This document shows, one piece after another, positions 25,200-33,347 of a stretch of DNA of 64,000 nt. Within the stretch, counting starts at the first letter, position 1, and each line of letters starts with the position of its first letter. The stretch is from Thermohalobaculum sp039184865 (lineage in GTDB: Bacteria > Pseudomonadota > Alphaproteobacteria > Rhodobacterales > Rhodobacteraceae): NCBI GenBank assembly GCA_039184865.1, contig JBCDAV010000026.1:10645-74644 (forward strand), read 5' to 3'. A model generated the notes under the pieces. That model was not told where the DNA came from and searched no databases. It was given only the letters and a program-made list of their open reading frames with translations. The translations under genes were made by a program, and so were the position numbers.

Positions 25200-25356
25200 T
25201 TCTGTCGCCTTTCGACAACTTGCCGCGACGTTGCCGTGTCTTCGCCCTTGCGGCGCCCAAAAGCATTGGCCATGGTGACATTTCTACAACCGGGCCGAGC
25301 GGGGGCGGCGGTCCGGAGAACCAAAAGGGCACCGCACACCACACGGGGGAGATATC

Positions 25357-25668
25357 ATGGCGGGAGATAAGGACACTTTCGAGGTCTACAAAGACAAACG
25401 CGGCGAGTTTCGCTGGCGGCGCAAGGCGTCGAACGGCAAGATCGTCGGCGCGTCCTCGGAAGGCTACAACAAGAAGAAAGACGCCGAGGCCAACATGAAC
25501 CGCGGCTACAACGAAAAGGACAAGTGGGAGTTCTACAAGGACAAGCGTGGCGAGTACCGCTGGCGCCGCAAGGCCGTGAACGGAAACATCATCGGCGCGT
25601 CCTCGGAGGGCTACACCAAGAAGAAAGATGCCGAGGCCAACGCCGCCCGGCAGGGTTACAAGGCCTGA
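25357..25668 (+). CDS. YegP family (DUF1508) protein with two tandem repeats, 103 aa
   Basis: Two copies of the YegP repeat are visible: FEVYKDKRGEFRWRRKASNG...SSEGYNKKKDAEAN and FYKDKRGEYRWRRKAVNG...SSEGYTKKKDAEAN. The family is a small beta fold found in many proteobacteria, with unknown function. A GGGGGAG lies just before ATG 25357. It is a single gene, followed by a hairpin at 25680. Confidence 0.92.
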   Translation: MAGDKDTFEVYKDKRGEFRWRRKASNGKIVGASSEGYNKKKDAEANMNRGYNEKDKWEFYKDKRGEYRWRRKAVNGNIIGASSEGYTKKKDAEANAARQGYKA

Positions 25669-25679
25669 CCTGAAGATCG

Positions 25680-25698
25680 GGATGGGTTTCGCCCATCC
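25680..25698. terminator. hairpin after the YegP gene
   Basis: Inverted repeat GGATGGG / CCCATCC with a five-base loop, 12 bp after the stop. There is no U-tract, so it may be a REP-type repeat rather than a true intrinsic terminator. Confidence 0.45.
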
Positions 25699-25784
25699 TA
25701 GCCACACAGCCATCACAGGTACGATTGACCTGACTTCGCGCGCGGCGGAACCTCCGATACGTCCACCGCGCCGGAGACCTTTCC

Positions 25785-27452
25785 ATGTCTGACTACACCG
25801 TCGCAGATCTCGTGGCCGAGTTTCTCGACCGGATCGGCGTGGACACCTCCTTCGGTATCATCTCTGTTCACAACATCCCGATGATGGATGCGATCCGGAC
25901 GCGCAACCGTATCCGGATGATCCCGACGCGCGGCGAAGCCGGCGGGGCGCACATGGCCGATGGCTACGCGCGGGTGACAGGACGTTTGGGCGTGCTGATC
26001 ACATCGACCGGGCCGGGTGCGGCCAACGCCGTCGGCGGGCTGGTGGAGGCAAGGTTCGCAGCGACACCCCTGCTCCACATCACGGGGCAAAGCCGCACGG
26101 CCCATCTCGGGCGCGGAATGGGGACGACCCACGACGTGGACGATCAACTCGGAATGCTGGCCGCGTCCGGAAAAGCGGCATTCCGCGTCTCCTCGGCCCG
26201 GGAGGCGCTCGGAACATTGACGCGCGCGGCGACCGGGGCCCTGTCCGCGCCCTGCGGGCCGGTCAGCGTGGAGATCCCGATCGACGTTCAGCGCACGGCG
26301 ATCGAAAGGCCCGAAGCGCTCGATCATCTGCAATTGCCGATCCCGGATCTGCCCCAAGCGTCAGATAGCATGCTGGAGGCCCTCGCGGACCGCGTCCGGG
26401 CCGCGCGGCGGCCGATGCTCTGGGTGGGAAACGGTGCAGGCGGTGCGGGCGCTCAGGTCCGTCGCATGCTCGATCTTGGTTTTGGCATGGTCTGCTCCTG
26501 GAACGGGCGCGGCGTGGTCTCGGAAGACCATCCGATGAACCTCGGCGGCCTGAACGGCGGCGGCGTGCCGATGATCGAGGAATTCTACGCCTCATGCGAT
26601 CTGCTGCTGGTCTGCGGGTCGCGGTTGCGCGGGCACGAGACCATAGACTTTTCAATCGGGCTTCCGGCGCCGCTCGTTCAGATCGATATCGACCCCGCCG
26701 CCGATGGCAGAACCTACCCGAACGATCTCTTTGTGTTGGGCGATTTGGCGCAGGTGCTCGACGGCTTGGCTGATCGCCTAAACGGCTGGACGCCGGACGC
26801 AGCGTTCGCGGACGAGTTTGCGACGATGAGGTCCGGTGCCCGCAAGGCATTTGCGGCGACTCTCGGCCCATACGAGACTTTCGCGAGCCAACTGCGGACT
26901 GCCCTGCCTCGTGACGCAATCTTCGCCCGCGACGTGACGATCAACCACTCGACCTGGGGCAACCGGCTTTTCCCGCTGCACGACGCGCGCAGCAACATCT
27001 ATCCGGTCGGCGCCGGGATCGGACAGGGTCTCAGCCTCGCCATAGGAGCCGCCATCGGCGCAGAGCAAACCGAAACCGGGCGGAAGACGCTTTGCATGAC
27101 CGGCGACGGAGGTCTCATGCTCAATCTGGGAGAACTCTGGACGGCCGTACAGGAACGCCCGAACATCGTGATCATGGTGATGAACGACGCCGGTTACGGC
27201 GTGATCCGGCACATCCAGGATGCGACCGGCGCAGGCCGAGCCTTCGAGACGCTCAACCTGCCCGATCTCAGCACACTCGCAGCGACCGCCGGCCTGCCGT
27301 TCTATTCAGTGACCGATCCCGAAACGCTCGGCCCGACCGTGGCGGAGGCCGTCTCTCGCGACGGCCCGGTGATTGTCGAAGTCGATATGACCACGATCGG
27401 AGCCCATCCACCGTACTTCCCTTATGGCCCCAAGGTGGTTCGCGTGGACTGA
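25785..27452 (+). CDS. thiamine-diphosphate-dependent enzyme, acetolactate-synthase-like, 555 aa
   Basis: The three ThDP enzyme domains are present: N-terminal pyrimidine-binding domain with the catalytic Glu in PTRGEAGGAHMADGYAR, a central domain, and a C-terminal PP domain with GDGG..LNLGELWTAVQ..., ending in MNDAGYGV (the GDG-X~25-N metal-binding motif). Family members decarboxylate 2-oxo acids or join them. It lacks features that would fix it as IlvB, and no small subunit lies nearby. Four bases after its stop is a TauE/SafE-type exporter gene, which hints that the substrate or product is an organosulfur or organic acid anion (sulfopyruvate or sulfoacetaldehyde chemistry is one possibility). 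This link is inference. Confidence 0.85.
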   Translation: MSDYTVADLVAEFLDRIGVDTSFGIISVHNIPMMDAIRTRNRIRMIPTRGEAGGAHMADGYARVTGRLGVLITSTGPGAANAVGGLVEARFAATPLLHITGQSRTAHLGRGMGTTHDVDDQLGMLAASGKAAFRVSSAREALGTLTRAATGALSAPCGPVSVEIPIDVQRTAIERPEALDHLQLPIPDLPQASDSMLEALADRVRAARRPMLWVGNGAGGAGAQVRRMLDLGFGMVCSWNGRGVVSEDHPMNLGGLNGGGVPMIEEFYASCDLLLVCGSRLRGHETIDFSIGLPAPLVQIDIDPAADGRTYPNDLFVLGDLAQVLDGLADRLNGWTPDAAFADEFATMRSGARKAFAATLGPYETFASQLRTALPRDAIFARDVTINHSTWGNRLFPLHDARSNIYPVGAGIGQGLSLAIGAAIGAEQTETGRKTLCMTGDGGLMLNLGELWTAVQERPNIVIMVMNDAGYGVIRHIQDATGAGRAFETLNLPDLSTLAATAGLPFYSVTDPETLGPTVAEAVSRDGPVIVEVDMTTIGAHPPYFPYGPKVVRVD

Positions 27453-27456
27453 GCGG

Positions 27457-28206
27457 ATGATCGAGGCGTTCCTTCCCTCCGAACTCGGCCCCCTGACGGC
27501 CACTGCGCTTCTCGGCGTCAGCTTTCTCGGGTCATTCATCACCGCGGCCTTCGGCATTGGCGGGGGTGTCGTCGTCCTCGCTGTCTTCGCGAGCCTGCTG
27601 GCTCCGGCGGCACTCATTCCGGTGCACGGCGTCGTCCAACTCGGCTCCAATGCCGGGCGCGCGCTGATCATGCGCGAGCACATTTCGCGCGCGGTGTTCG
27701 TTCCCTTTGTCATCGGTGCGCTCATCGGTGTCGCGATCGGCGGTGTCGTCGTCGTCGATCTGCCGCCGCACATCATTCAGATCGCCGTCGGCCTGTTCAT
27801 TCTCTGGAGCATCGTTGCGCGTCCGCCGGCGTTCCTGCGCCGCGCCGCCTGGCTCGCCGGCGGGTTTTCCTCGTTCCTGACGATGTTCTTCGGCGCCACG
27901 GGGCCCTTCGTTGCCGCCTATATCAAGACCCAGGGTTTCGAGCGGACGACCCATACCGGCACGCACGCAGCCTGCATGACTCTGCAACACGGTCTCAAAG
28001 TTTTCGCCTTCGGGCTTCTCGGCTTCGCCTTCGGACCCTATATACCCCTGATCGTCGGGATGATCGCGTTTGGCTTTGCCGGGACGGTTGTGGGCCGCAA
28101 GGTCCTGATGAAGATCGACGAGAAGCGCTTCAAACTCGCACTCAACACGATGCTGGTCCTGCTTTCCCTCAGACTGATCTGGGCCGGCGTATCTACCTAC
28201 CTGTAG
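27457..28206 (+). CDS. TauE/SafE (TSUP) family anion exporter, 249 aa
   Basis: Seven to eight hydrophobic helices with the family's N-terminal motif LGSFITAAFGIGGGVVVLA and a repeat-related second half (GGFSSFLTMFFGATGPFVAAY). TSUP proteins move sulfite, sulfoacetate or other organic anions across the inner membrane. ATG 27457 is just after the stop of the ThDP gene; a start at 27424 would overlap that gene by 29 bases and adds no hydrophobic residues. Likely co-transcribed with the ThDP enzyme. Confidence 0.86.
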   Translation: MIEAFLPSELGPLTATALLGVSFLGSFITAAFGIGGGVVVLAVFASLLAPAALIPVHGVVQLGSNAGRALIMREHISRAVFVPFVIGALIGVAIGGVVVVDLPPHIIQIAVGLFILWSIVARPPAFLRRAAWLAGGFSSFLTMFFGATGPFVAAYIKTQGFERTTHTGTHAACMTLQHGLKVFAFGLLGFAFGPYIPLIVGMIAFGFAGTVVGRKVLMKIDEKRFKLALNTMLVLLSLRLIWAGVSTYL

Positions 28207-28250
28207 GTCGTCGCCTGACGATCACCTACCTATCAACAGGGAGTCTCCTC

Positions 28251-29018
28251 ATGACGGATCTTTCCGGAAAAAGCGCCGTGGTTACAGGCGCAAGCCGGGG
28301 CATTGGCGCCGAGACAGCCAAGGTGCTCGCCAAGGCCGGGGCATCGGTGGTGCTTGCCGCCCGCACCGCAACTCAGATCGAAACGCTCGCCGCCGAAATC
28401 TCGGACGCAGGAGGCAACGCGAAGGCCGTTGCCTGCGATGTCTCGGACTACGCAGAATTCGGAAAGGCCATCGAAGCGGCAAAGGACATGACCGGGTCGC
28501 TCGACGTTCTGGTCAACAATGCCGGCGTCATCGACCCGATCGGCCACCTGTCGGACTCCGATCCGGCAGAGTGGACCCGCGCGGCGACGATCAACTACTT
28601 CTCCGTCTACAATGGTTTGCGCCATGCCCTGCCGATCATGACGGCACAGGGTTCGGGAACCATCGTGAACGTTTCCTCCGGCGCTGCGCACGGCCCAATG
28701 GAGGGCTGGTCGCACTACTGCTCGGCCAAGGCGGCAGACGCCATGCTGACACGCTGCGCCGACAAGGAGTGTCGCGAGGCGGGCGTCCGGGTTATGGGCC
28801 TGAGCCCCGGCACCGTTGCGACGTACATGCAGGAGGCGATCAGCGCATCGGGCATCAATCCCGTGTCCAAGCTCGACTGGTCGGCGCACATCCCGGCCGA
28901 CTGGCCTGCGCGCGCGATCCTCTGGATGTGCGGACCGGATGCCGACGAGTTCATCGGCGAGGAGGTCAAGCTGCGCGAGGACGATATTCGTCGGCGGGCC
29001 GGTCTGATCCCTGCCTAA
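28251..29018 (+). CDS. short-chain dehydrogenase/reductase (SDR), 255 aa
   Basis: Classical SDR: cofactor motif TGASRGIG (residues 13-20), NNAG, catalytic Ser in VNVSSGAAHG and YCSAK for the Tyr-x-x-x-Lys pair. The substrate is an alcohol or ketone of unknown identity. An AGGGAG precedes the ATG. It lies 44 bp after the exporter gene and may belong to the same transcript. Confidence 0.92.
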   Translation: MTDLSGKSAVVTGASRGIGAETAKVLAKAGASVVLAARTATQIETLAAEISDAGGNAKAVACDVSDYAEFGKAIEAAKDMTGSLDVLVNNAGVIDPIGHLSDSDPAEWTRAATINYFSVYNGLRHALPIMTAQGSGTIVNVSSGAAHGPMEGWSHYCSAKAADAMLTRCADKECREAGVRVMGLSPGTVATYMQEAISASGINPVSKLDWSAHIPADWPARAILWMCGPDADEFIGEEVKLREDDIRRRAGLIPA

Positions 29019-29142
29019 GCACAGCGGCGGATCGTCAGGTCGAGCCGGTTCTCGTTCAGCAGCCGGGGTCTGGCGAGCGCCAGAACCCCGATGCCGTTCG
29101 CAAACTGGAAAAACTTCAGGCGCAAGCCGGTCCGAGACTCAT

Positions 29143-30777
29143 TCAGCCGCGCCGGAAGCCCTCATAGCCGTTCGCGACCACAGCCTCGCACTTTTCAACG
29201 TAGCGCGGGAAACCGCCGATATACGGCATGAAGACCTTCGGCTTGCCGGCGATGTTCTCGCCCGTGTACCAGGACGAACACGACGACCTCAGATGCTCGC
29301 CCGCAACATCGAGATTGTGCGCGACCCAATCTGCCTCGGCGTCTTCCTCAGCCTCGAGGCTCTCCAGGCCCTGATCACGCATCCATACCAGACACTCTGC
29401 AATCCATTCGCAGTGCTGCTCGATCGACGGCAGCATGTTGGTGAAGACCGACGGGGAGCCAGGCCCGGTCACGGTGAACAGATTGGGGAAACCCGACACC
29501 GCGAGGCCAAGATAACACTTCGGCCCGTCGACCCAGTGTTCCGAGAGCTTGCGCCCCTGCCGACCCTGAATGTTCATGCGCAGCAAGGCCCCGGTCATCG
29601 CGTCGAAACCGATGGCAAGAACGATGGTGTCCGCGTCGAAAGACCGATCGCCGGAATGCACGGCATTTTCGCTGATCGAGACCGGGTTCTTCGATACATC
29701 GACGAGCGTCACGTGCGGTAGGTTGTAGGTCTTGTAGTAGTCCGTATCGACGCACAGGCGTTTGCAGCCTATCGTGTTCGACGGGCAAAGTGTCTCGGCC
29801 GTTTCAGGATCGTCAACGATCTCGCGGATCTTCGAGCGGACGAACTCGGCAGCGCTGGCGTTCGCATCGGCATCGAACATCAGATCGACGAAGGCCGCCA
29901 TGAACGCCAGACCGCCCTTGTCCCATCTTCGCTGGAATTCGGCCCACTGCTCCTCGCGCCCGACCTCCCTCGCGACCGCATCGAAGTCGATATCGAAATC
30001 TGCCGCCGATGGCATGCGCTTCTGCAAGGCTCTCAGGTCGTCGTAATGCGCCTTGATGTCCGCCATGAAGCCGGGATCCATTGGCGCGTTCTTTGCGGGT
30101 ACCGAATAGTTCGGCGTGCGCTGGAACACGGTCAGCTGATCACATTGCTCTGCGATGATCGGGATCGACTGGATTGCCGAGGAGCCTGTCCCGACAACAG
30201 CGACCTTCTCCCCGTCGAAGCGGACTTCCTCATGTGGCCAGAGAGAGGTTCGGAGGATCCGGCCCTTGAAGCTTTCCTCGCCCGGGAACTTGGTCTTGTT
30301 CGGCGCAGATAAACATCCGGTCGCCATGATGCAGCGCGGAGCCGTGACTACGGCTCCCGCCTCGGTCGTCAGCGTCCACTCCTTCGCCGCATCGTCGAAA
30401 CGGGCCGACACCACGCGCGTGTCGAAGCAGATGTCACGGCGCAGGTCGTGCCGGTCCGCGATGTGGTTGGCATAGCGCAGAAGTTCACCCTGCGGCGCAT
30501 AGCGCTCGGACCAGTTCCACTCCTGTTGCAGTTCCTTGTCGAACTGCATCGAGTACTGCATCGACTCGATGTCGACCCGCGCACCGGGATACCGGTTCCA
30601 GTACCAGGTCCCACCTACGCCCGAGGCCGCGTCTAGGGCGACCGCATCGAACCCGTTGTCGCGCATCAGCTTGAGCAGGTACATTCCGGCAAAGCCCGCG
30701 CCGACGATGACGACATCGACCCGCGCCGGAACCGTCGTCCGGCCTTGCCGTTGCGTATCCGCCTGTCCGTCCGGCAT
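29143..30777 (-). CDS. Baeyer-Villiger-type flavin monooxygenase with altered fingerprint, 544 aa
   Basis: FAD motif GAGFAG (26-31), GGTWYWNRYPGAR (family loop), and the NADPH motif VVGTGSSAIQ support a class B flavoprotein monooxygenase of the cyclohexanone/phenylacetone type. The fingerprint FxGxxxHxxxW reads F170-K-G-R-I-L-R176-T-S-L-W180, so the expected His is Arg. The start at ATG 30777 follows a GGAGGGG site; longer upstream frames are rejected. It is divergent from a GST/enoyl-CoA hydratase pair, so a role in oxidising a ketone before further degradation is plausible but unproven. Confidence 0.87.
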   Translation of the reverse strand: MPDGQADTQRQGRTTVPARVDVVIVGAGFAGMYLLKLMRDNGFDAVALDAASGVGGTWYWNRYPGARVDIESMQYSMQFDKELQQEWNWSERYAPQGELLRYANHIADRHDLRRDICFDTRVVSARFDDAAKEWTLTTEAGAVVTAPRCIMATGCLSAPNKTKFPGEESFKGRILRTSLWPHEEVRFDGEKVAVVGTGSSAIQSIPIIAEQCDQLTVFQRTPNYSVPAKNAPMDPGFMADIKAHYDDLRALQKRMPSAADFDIDFDAVAREVGREEQWAEFQRRWDKGGLAFMAAFVDLMFDADANASAAEFVRSKIREIVDDPETAETLCPSNTIGCKRLCVDTDYYKTYNLPHVTLVDVSKNPVSISENAVHSGDRSFDADTIVLAIGFDAMTGALLRMNIQGRQGRKLSEHWVDGPKCYLGLAVSGFPNLFTVTGPGSPSVFTNMLPSIEQHCEWIAECLVWMRDQGLESLEAEEDAEADWVAHNLDVAGEHLRSSCSSWYTGENIAGKPKVFMPYIGGFPRYVEKCEAVVANGYEGFRRG

Positions 30778-30938
30778 CTGCCCCTCCAGCCCTGCTGCGG
30801 CACGGATGTGCCATGAAACCAGCCAGCACGCCAATATCTGGACCGAAGACGCGCGGCGTCTATCCCGATGCTGATGGCGGCGGACGTCCGTTCCGGTAAT
30901 GTGGGACCACCGCCGAACGAGAAACGGGAGCGACCGCC

Positions 30939-31544
30939 ATGAAACTCTACTTCGCACAGAATTCCCGCGCCGTGCGGACAGCATGGCTGCTCGAGGAGAT
31001 CGGTCTCGACTACGAGCTCGAACGTTTCACGCTCGGCGACAAGGCGATGCGCGACCCGGAGTATCTCGCGAAGAACCCGAACGGGCGTGTCCCGGTGCTG
31101 GAAGACGGCGACGTGCGCATCACCGAGTCGACCGCCATCGCGCAGTATCTGGTCGCCCTCTACGGGGAAGGACGTTTCGCGCCAACCCCGGACAGTCCGG
31201 AGTTCCCGGTCTACCTCCAGTGGCTGCATTACGCCGAGGGCATGATCATGATGCCGATGGGGCAGATCGTGGTCGAGACAATCCTTCTTCCGCCGGAACG
31301 CCGGTCCGAGGAACACGCGAAGCGCGCCACCAAACTGCTCGGCCGGATGCTGGTCGCCGTCGAAGCGCACATGGACGGTCGCGAGTATCTGGCCGGAGAC
31401 TTCTCGGCGGCGGACACGATCACGGGCCACGCCGTTCTGATGTGCCGCCGGTTGGGTGCGAACATGGACGGCATGGACAATCTCACAGCCTACATGGATC
31501 GGCTCGAGGCCCGACCGGCCCTGCAAAAAGCCTTCGCACTGTGA
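30939..31544 (+). CDS. glutathione S-transferase, 201 aa
   Basis: N-terminal thioredoxin-like domain with LYFAQNSRAVRTAWLLEE and the glutathione-binding ITESTAIAQYL, followed by an all-helical C-terminal domain with FSAADTITGHAV. It resembles the bacterial Ser/Tyr-type GSTs used in detoxification. An AACGGGAGCG site lies upstream of the ATG. The stop overlaps the GTG start of the enoyl-CoA hydratase by four bases, so they form an operon. Confidence 0.92.
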   Translation: MKLYFAQNSRAVRTAWLLEEIGLDYELERFTLGDKAMRDPEYLAKNPNGRVPVLEDGDVRITESTAIAQYLVALYGEGRFAPTPDSPEFPVYLQWLHYAEGMIMMPMGQIVVETILLPPERRSEEHAKRATKLLGRMLVAVEAHMDGREYLAGDFSAADTITGHAVLMCRRLGANMDGMDNLTAYMDRLEARPALQKAFAL

Positions 31545-32362
31545 ACGAAAGAACGCTTGAGACCGGTACCGAGCAGCTTCTCGGGTCAGTCCGGGATCAC
31601 GTTGCCACGCTGACCTTCAACCGGCCAGAGAAGCGCAATGCGCTCGGCGATATTGTCACGCCAGCCCTGCGACGCATGCTGCGAGAGGTAGACGAGGATC
31701 CGGACGTGCGGGTGCTGGTGATTACCGGCGCGGGTCAGGCGTTCTGCTCGGGTGGCGATGTTTCGGGCATGGGCAGCACGACCGATGGACCGGCGCGCTC
31801 GCATCAGGACAAGGTTCGCGGGCTCCAACAGAAACAGTATGAGCTGACGCTGCGCCTGCACGAAATGTCGATGCCGACAATCGCCTCCCTGCCGGGGGCT
31901 GCGGCCGGCGCCGGCATGTCGATCGCGCTCGCCTGCGATCTCAGAATCGCCTCGGAAACCGCCTTTCTGGCACCGGGCTTCGCGCGGGTCGGCCTCAGCG
32001 GCGACTACGGCGCAAGCTGGTTTCTCAACCGGCTCGTCGGTCCGGCCGAAGCCAAGGAGCTTTTCTTCACCGGCCGCCGGGTGCAGTCGGACGAAGCCCT
32101 CGCGCTGGGCCTGTTCAACGAGGTCGTGCCCTTCGATGATCTTGCGAACCGCACGCATGAGCTTGCAACCCAGATTGCCAGCGGCCCGCCAATCGCGATC
32201 CGCTACATGAAACAGAACATCGACCGGGCATCGGCCGCCGATCTTCGCACCTGCCTCGACTGGGAAGCAGAGCGCACCGTCACATGTTCCGCTACAGACG
32301 ACCACAAAGAGGCAGTGTCGTCGTTTCGCGAGAAGCGTGTCCCGGACTTCCAAGGTCATTAG
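31541..32362 (+). CDS. enoyl-CoA hydratase/isomerase family protein, 273 aa
   Basis: Crotonase fold: NRPEKRNALG at the N-terminus, oxyanion-hole CSGGDVSGMG and AGAGMSIALACDLRIAS, then a LVGPAEAKELFFTGRRVQSDEALALGL block. The reaction is hydration or isomerisation of an acyl-CoA. The start is GTG 31541 overlapping the GST stop (GTGA). The first catalytic Glu position (in ALACDLRIASETA, LSGDYGASW) carries a Gly/Asp pattern typical of divergent members, so the exact reaction is open. Confidence 0.9.
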   Translation: MNERTLETGTEQLLGSVRDHVATLTFNRPEKRNALGDIVTPALRRMLREVDEDPDVRVLVITGAGQAFCSGGDVSGMGSTTDGPARSHQDKVRGLQQKQYELTLRLHEMSMPTIASLPGAAAGAGMSIALACDLRIASETAFLAPGFARVGLSGDYGASWFLNRLVGPAEAKELFFTGRRVQSDEALALGLFNEVVPFDDLANRTHELATQIASGPPIAIRYMKQNIDRASAADLRTCLDWEAERTVTCSATDDHKEAVSSFREKRVPDFQGH

Positions 32363-32421
32363 CGCCGCGCAGACTGTCTCGACGAATTTTGTTCATGCTC
32401 AGGGCAACACGCGTTCAGCCT

Positions 32422-33159
32422 TTACGGAAATTGTACCCGGCCGCTTATTGGCCGGCTGGCTTTGCCCGGCAAGCTCATCACGGTGTTGCCAGCGGGCGGA
32501 GGCTCACGAAACAGGCACTTAGTTTTGTCGCCGCTTCGCGCATAGCATTCAAAGGCTGGAAATCGATCGAGCTTGCCCACAAAATCAACCATTACGTTCA
32601 ATGGGTTGCGCCGAGTAATCACGAAGCTAACAATCCCCTCATAGTCAATATCAGCCGCCGCATAGACCAACGGATCACCGGCCTGGCCGACCAATCTCTG
32701 GCGCAGAACGTTGGCAGAATTCGAGCCGCCCGGGTACTGAACTTGGAATGGCACACCCAGTGGCCAGGTGCGGTATCGGCCGCCGGGGCGCGTTGGTGTG
32801 GTCCAACTGCACCGGCTCATATCAGCGATCGCAAAACCCAGTTCATTTCCGTTCGAGAGATCCACCTCGGTTGTGCCTGAGCTTTCGTGATCCGAAGCCG
32901 TGACTGTTATGGACCTCCCCAAGTCAACTTCAATCCACGATCGCATCCGGACGCTAGCCGTGGCGCTTTTGTCAAAGCTGCGCTGATCGCTCAGATATCC
33001 GGCGTGCCGGTTCTTTATCGCGTTGCCCGGATGCAACCTCGCCGGCAGAGGCAAAGGGATCGCAGACTTTCCTGAGTGTTTACCTCTTCCGGGAATCACT
33101 CTGGTGTAACTAGCAACGTCACGTGGAATGAATGCGTTTAACCAGAATCTCACGCGCAT
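32422..33159 (-). CDS. uncharacterised protein of lower G+C, 245 aa
   Basis: The frame starts at ATG 33159, six bases after GGAG, and ends with TAA at 32422. The text looks like a folded domain: FWLNAFIPRDVASYTRV, GYLSDQRSFDKSATASVRMRS, STTEVDL-like acidic strands, and IVSFVITRRNPLNVMVDFVGK. From memory this order of FIP...LSDQRSF...ASxRM is like the DUF3238 group, but I cannot confirm it. No signal peptide is seen. By hand count G+C is 45% in 32581-32640 and 57% in the next 60 bases, lower than the neighbours. Isolated gene facing the ECH gene; probably acquired. Function unknown. Confidence 0.65.
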   Translation of the reverse strand: MRVRFWLNAFIPRDVASYTRVIPGRGKHSGKSAIPLPLPARLHPGNAIKNRHAGYLSDQRSFDKSATASVRMRSWIEVDLGRSITVTASDHESSGTTEVDLSNGNELGFAIADMSRCSWTTPTRPGGRYRTWPLGVPFQVQYPGGSNSANVLRQRLVGQAGDPLVYAAADIDYEGIVSFVITRRNPLNVMVDFVGKLDRFPAFECYARSGDKTKCLFREPPPAGNTVMSLPGKASRPISGRVQFP

Positions 33160-33347
33160 CGAGAACTCCTAAGGTAAGTGAAAACAAGCTTACTCGGACG
33201 AGATAGAGTCTACATGATTCGAATGCTGGCAGGAATAGAACTATCCTCGAGTTCTTCCATTGCCTCGACGCTTGTCGCCTGCCAGCGGTGCGGCTATGGC
33301 AGGGGACCACAAAATCTGCGCTTGGCAGCGCGTCCTCGGGGTAAAAG

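Noticed and set aside
25700..25784. Thiamine riboswitch before the ThDP enzyme
   Set aside because: No THI box (CUGAGA-type) or P1 pairing could be found in the short gap.
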